DNA of 24,116 nt, taken from Flavobacteriales bacterium UBA7878. Lineage in GTDB: Bacteria > Bacteroidota > Bacteroidia > Flavobacteriales > Schleiferiaceae. The notes under the pieces were generated by a model. The model was given only the letters and a program-made list of their open reading frames with translations. It was not told the origin of the DNA and searched no databases. Location: the NCBI GenBank assembly GCA_002501205.1, contig DLRW01000089.1, forward strand, positions 3,643 to 27,758, read 5' to 3'. Positions 22,310-24,116 of this stretch are shown here, piece after piece (position 1 is the stretch's first letter; each line of letters starts with the position of its first letter). The position numbers and the translations under genes were made by a program.

Positions 22310-23551
22310 ATGGGAGCTGCACTCGATCGCATCCATTTACTTATCGAACAAGATCGTTATGATCAGGCCGAAAAAGAACTCGGGCCAATTCTGGAACAAA
22401 ATCCGCTGGACTTTCATGCTACCTACCTGGATACTTATCTAAGCATTCGCAAAGACCCTAAAACTGCCGGGCCTAAAGCCGATCATTTTTTATCTCTGTT
22501 CCCCAATGCGGATTGGGCATTCTACTTAAAATCCTATCGAGCCTTTCAAGTAGGTTTAAATCAAGAGGCCCTCAAGGCAATTGAAGAAGCCATCCATATC
22601 GAACCTAATGATCCAGATCACTGGGCTATGAAGTCCTTGATTCTGATGAACATGCAGGAGAATCAGCAAGCTCTGGATGCGGCAGAACAAGCCCTAAGTT
22701 TAAATGCAGAGCACACTCAGGCCTTGAATAATCGCTCCATTATTTTATCACGGATGGGCCGCACGGATGAGGCGATGGAGAACTCCAGTCATACCCTGCA
22801 TCACAATCCTCATGACTCTTTTAGTCATTATTCAATCGGATTAATTCACCTGCAAAAGGGTCAGCATAAAATGGCGATGGAGCATTTTAAAGAAGCTCTA
22901 CGTTTAAACCCTAATAATGAAGCGGCGAAAGATGGAATGCTAAGTGCTATCAAAGCAAGCAATATCTTTTACCGCCTTTATTTGCAATATGAGTTTTGGA
23001 TTGTACGCCTAAATCAAAAGAACCGCTATGCCTTTATCCTAATCTATTTTATCATTTTCAGATTAGTGCGGTTTATGGCAGGCTTAAGTGCTGATTCAAA
23101 ATTATGGCTAAGTCCGGTTATTGCACTCTTGGGCCTTTTTGCCCTTTCTACCTGGATTTTAGATTCTTTATCTGATGGCCTGATGGTATTCCATCGTTTT
23201 GGCAGACATTTAATCCCTCAAAAACAACGCATTATGGGGCTGCTTACCTTAAGCTTTACCCTATTAGCTCTAATTACCTTCATAGGACTTAATCTGGCTG
23301 GGTTTTCTGAGGTTAACTACCTCTACTCCGTGGTTTTTGTGGGTATGGCAATTGTGTCGGGGAGCCTGCATCACATGGAAAAGCCCAAGCTTATTGGCTA
23401 TCTGGGCTATTCAATTATTGCTTTGGGAGCTATCTTAAACATCAGCGGACTACTACTCGGCCTGCCAATTGATGCCTTCCTTACGGTATTTTTCATCAGC
23501 CTGGTAGTGTATCAGATTAGCACCATATTTCGTTCTAATCGAATCGGTTAA
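22310..23551 (+). CDS. TPR-repeat inner-membrane protein, partner of the TPR-AAA+ gene
   Basis: A 413-residue protein. Residues about 1-215 are at least five TPR-type repeats, clearest at 84-100, 117-134, 151-168 and 186-202, e.g. AMEHFKEALRLNPNNEAA. Residues about 240-410 hold about six hydrophobic helices, with loops SDGLMVFHRFGRH and HHMEKPK. There is no signal peptide, so the TPR domain should face the cytoplasm, where it could meet the TPR region of the ATPase encoded 1 nt upstream. Function unknown. It may recruit the ATPase to the membrane (inference from layout). Convergent with the ammonium transporter, with a 4-nt overlap (TTAA). Confidence 0.85.
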   Translation: MGAALDRIHLLIEQDRYDQAEKELGPILEQNPLDFHATYLDTYLSIRKDPKTAGPKADHFLSLFPNADWAFYLKSYRAFQVGLNQEALKAIEEAIHIEPNDPDHWAMKSLILMNMQENQQALDAAEQALSLNAEHTQALNNRSIILSRMGRTDEAMENSSHTLHHNPHDSFSHYSIGLIHLQKGQHKMAMEHFKEALRLNPNNEAAKDGMLSAIKASNIFYRLYLQYEFWIVRLNQKNRYAFILIYFIIFRLVRFMAGLSADSKLWLSPVIALLGLFALSTWILDSLSDGLMVFHRFGRHLIPQKQRIMGLLTLSFTLLALITFIGLNLAGFSEVNYLYSVVFVGMAIVSGSLHHMEKPKLIGYLGYSIIALGAILNISGLLLGLPIDAFLTVFFISLVVYQISTIFRSNRIG

Positions 23552-24116
23552 ACCGCCACTTCCCCATGCTGACTAGCATCCAGGCCTTTGAGTTCCTGCT
23601 CAGGGCTTACCCGCAATGGAATCATCGCATCTACTAGTCGATAGAGCAATAAGGAGCCACCAAAGGTGAAAACGGCGGTAATAATCAAAGCGAGGATATG
23701 ATAAAGGAAGGTTTCATACTCACCACTTGTAAGGCCTACTTCCCGCGCAAAAACAGCGGTTAATAGCATACCTACGATACCGCCAATACCATGACTGGGA
23801 AATACATCCAAGGTGTCATCAATTTCACGGGCATTCTTATAGCGAATCGCAAAATTGCTGGTCAAAGAAGCTAGAAAACCAATAAAGATGGACTCACCCA
23901 TGGTTACGAAACCTGCCGCTGGAGTAATAGCTACCAAACCTACAATCGCTCCAATACAAGCACCTAAGGCCGACATTTTTCGATTCTGGAAACGATCGTA
24001 GAAAATCCAGGCCATCATTCCTGCTGCCGAAGCTAGATTGGTATTGGCGAAAGCAGCAACCGCATCAGCATTAGCGCCCAAAGAAGACCCGGCATTAAAG
24101 CCAAACCATCCAAACC
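23548..24116 (-). CDS. amt: Ammonium transporter, C-terminal part; 5' end beyond the window
   Basis: The frame stays open to the window edge, so the gene is truncated by the window, not by mutation. Just inside the edge it encodes GWFGFNAGSS, followed by ANADAVAAFANTNLASAAG, the classic Amt/MEP/Rh motif. The last conserved region is LDVFPSHGIGGIVGM, whose histidine is the second of the pore twin-His pair, and the cytoplasmic tail ends QHGEVAV. Transports ammonium or ammonia across the inner membrane. The tail is short. No glnK gene is seen here; the partner may lie upstream, outside the window. Apparent starts inside this frame are not real, since conserved residues precede them. Confidence 0.95.
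   Translation of the reverse strand, partial: FGWFGFNAGSSLGANADAVAAFANTNLASAAGMMAWIFYDRFQNRKMSALGACIGAIVGLVAITPAAGFVTMGESIFIGFLASLTSNFAIRYKNAREIDDTLDVFPSHGIGGIVGMLLTAVFAREVGLTSGEYETFLYHILALIITAVFTFGGSLLLYRLVDAMIPLRVSPEQELKGLDASQHGEVAV

Noticed and set aside
23548..24081. A short 177-codon membrane protein starting at 24081
   Set aside because: The Amt-specific motif GWFGFNAGSS is encoded upstream of that point in the same open frame, so the gene is an ammonium transporter cut by the window edge.

Overview
This window looks like a piece of a Bacteroidota chromosome, most likely from a free-living or marine member of the Flavobacteriia/Cryomorphaceae-type lineages. The evidence is as follows. 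Several genes belong to families largely confined to that phylum: GldL, GldM, a PorG/DUF6089-like barrel, a DUF5916 outer-membrane protein, and KdsA/KdsC in Bacteroidota style. Exact or near matches to the Bacteroidota -7 promoter element TAnnTTTG precede several transcription units. Shine-Dalgarno sequences are weak or absent. I see no insertion sequence, prophage, CRISPR array or plasmid gene.

Layout. 1-95: the 3' part of a tRNA-Leu(GAG) and its hairpin terminator. 156-1879: a WYL-domain (YafY-type) regulator and an epoxide-hydrolase-type alpha/beta hydrolase, with a TGACA-N6-TGTCA palindrome next to a promoter between them. 2020-2457: a GNAT acetyltransferase whose start is doubtful. 2938-9041: a tight five-gene operon, the highlight of the window. 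9160-12277: a RibD/DHFR-like reductase, a cytoplasmic PAS histidine kinase, an unrecognised 223-aa protein, a Bor-like lipoprotein and a small anchored protein. 12346-13536 (minus): sucC. 13652-18761 (plus): an outer-membrane-biogenesis operon (DUF5916 barrel, LolD-type ATPase, and the KdsD, KdsA and KdsC steps of Kdo synthesis). 18758-20116 (minus): a DUF4442 protein and an EamA transporter. 20179-23551 (plus): an MtfA-type zinc peptidase, a TPR-AAA+ ATPase and a TPR membrane protein. 23548-24116 (minus): an ammonium transporter that runs off the right edge.

The most interesting region is 2938-9041. It encodes a GldL-type motor stator, then two tandem and diverged GldM-type proteins, preceded by a secreted/anchored coiled-coil protein and followed by a 712-aa protein. 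That last protein joins a beta-helix-like N-terminal domain to a C-terminal PorG-like outer-membrane barrel. The classical partners GldK/PorK, GldN/PorN, SprA and SprE are absent from the window. The locus therefore looks like a stand-alone, type IX secretion-related, proton-driven envelope machine with its own outer-membrane end and possibly a heterodimeric GldM shaft. This is inference from sequence. The GldL and GldM family assignments themselves are strong.

A second pattern concerns gene packing. All four convergent gene pairs overlap by exactly 4 nt, sharing TTAA or TTAG so that both stop codons interlock. Several co-directional pairs overlap at ATGA or TAATG.
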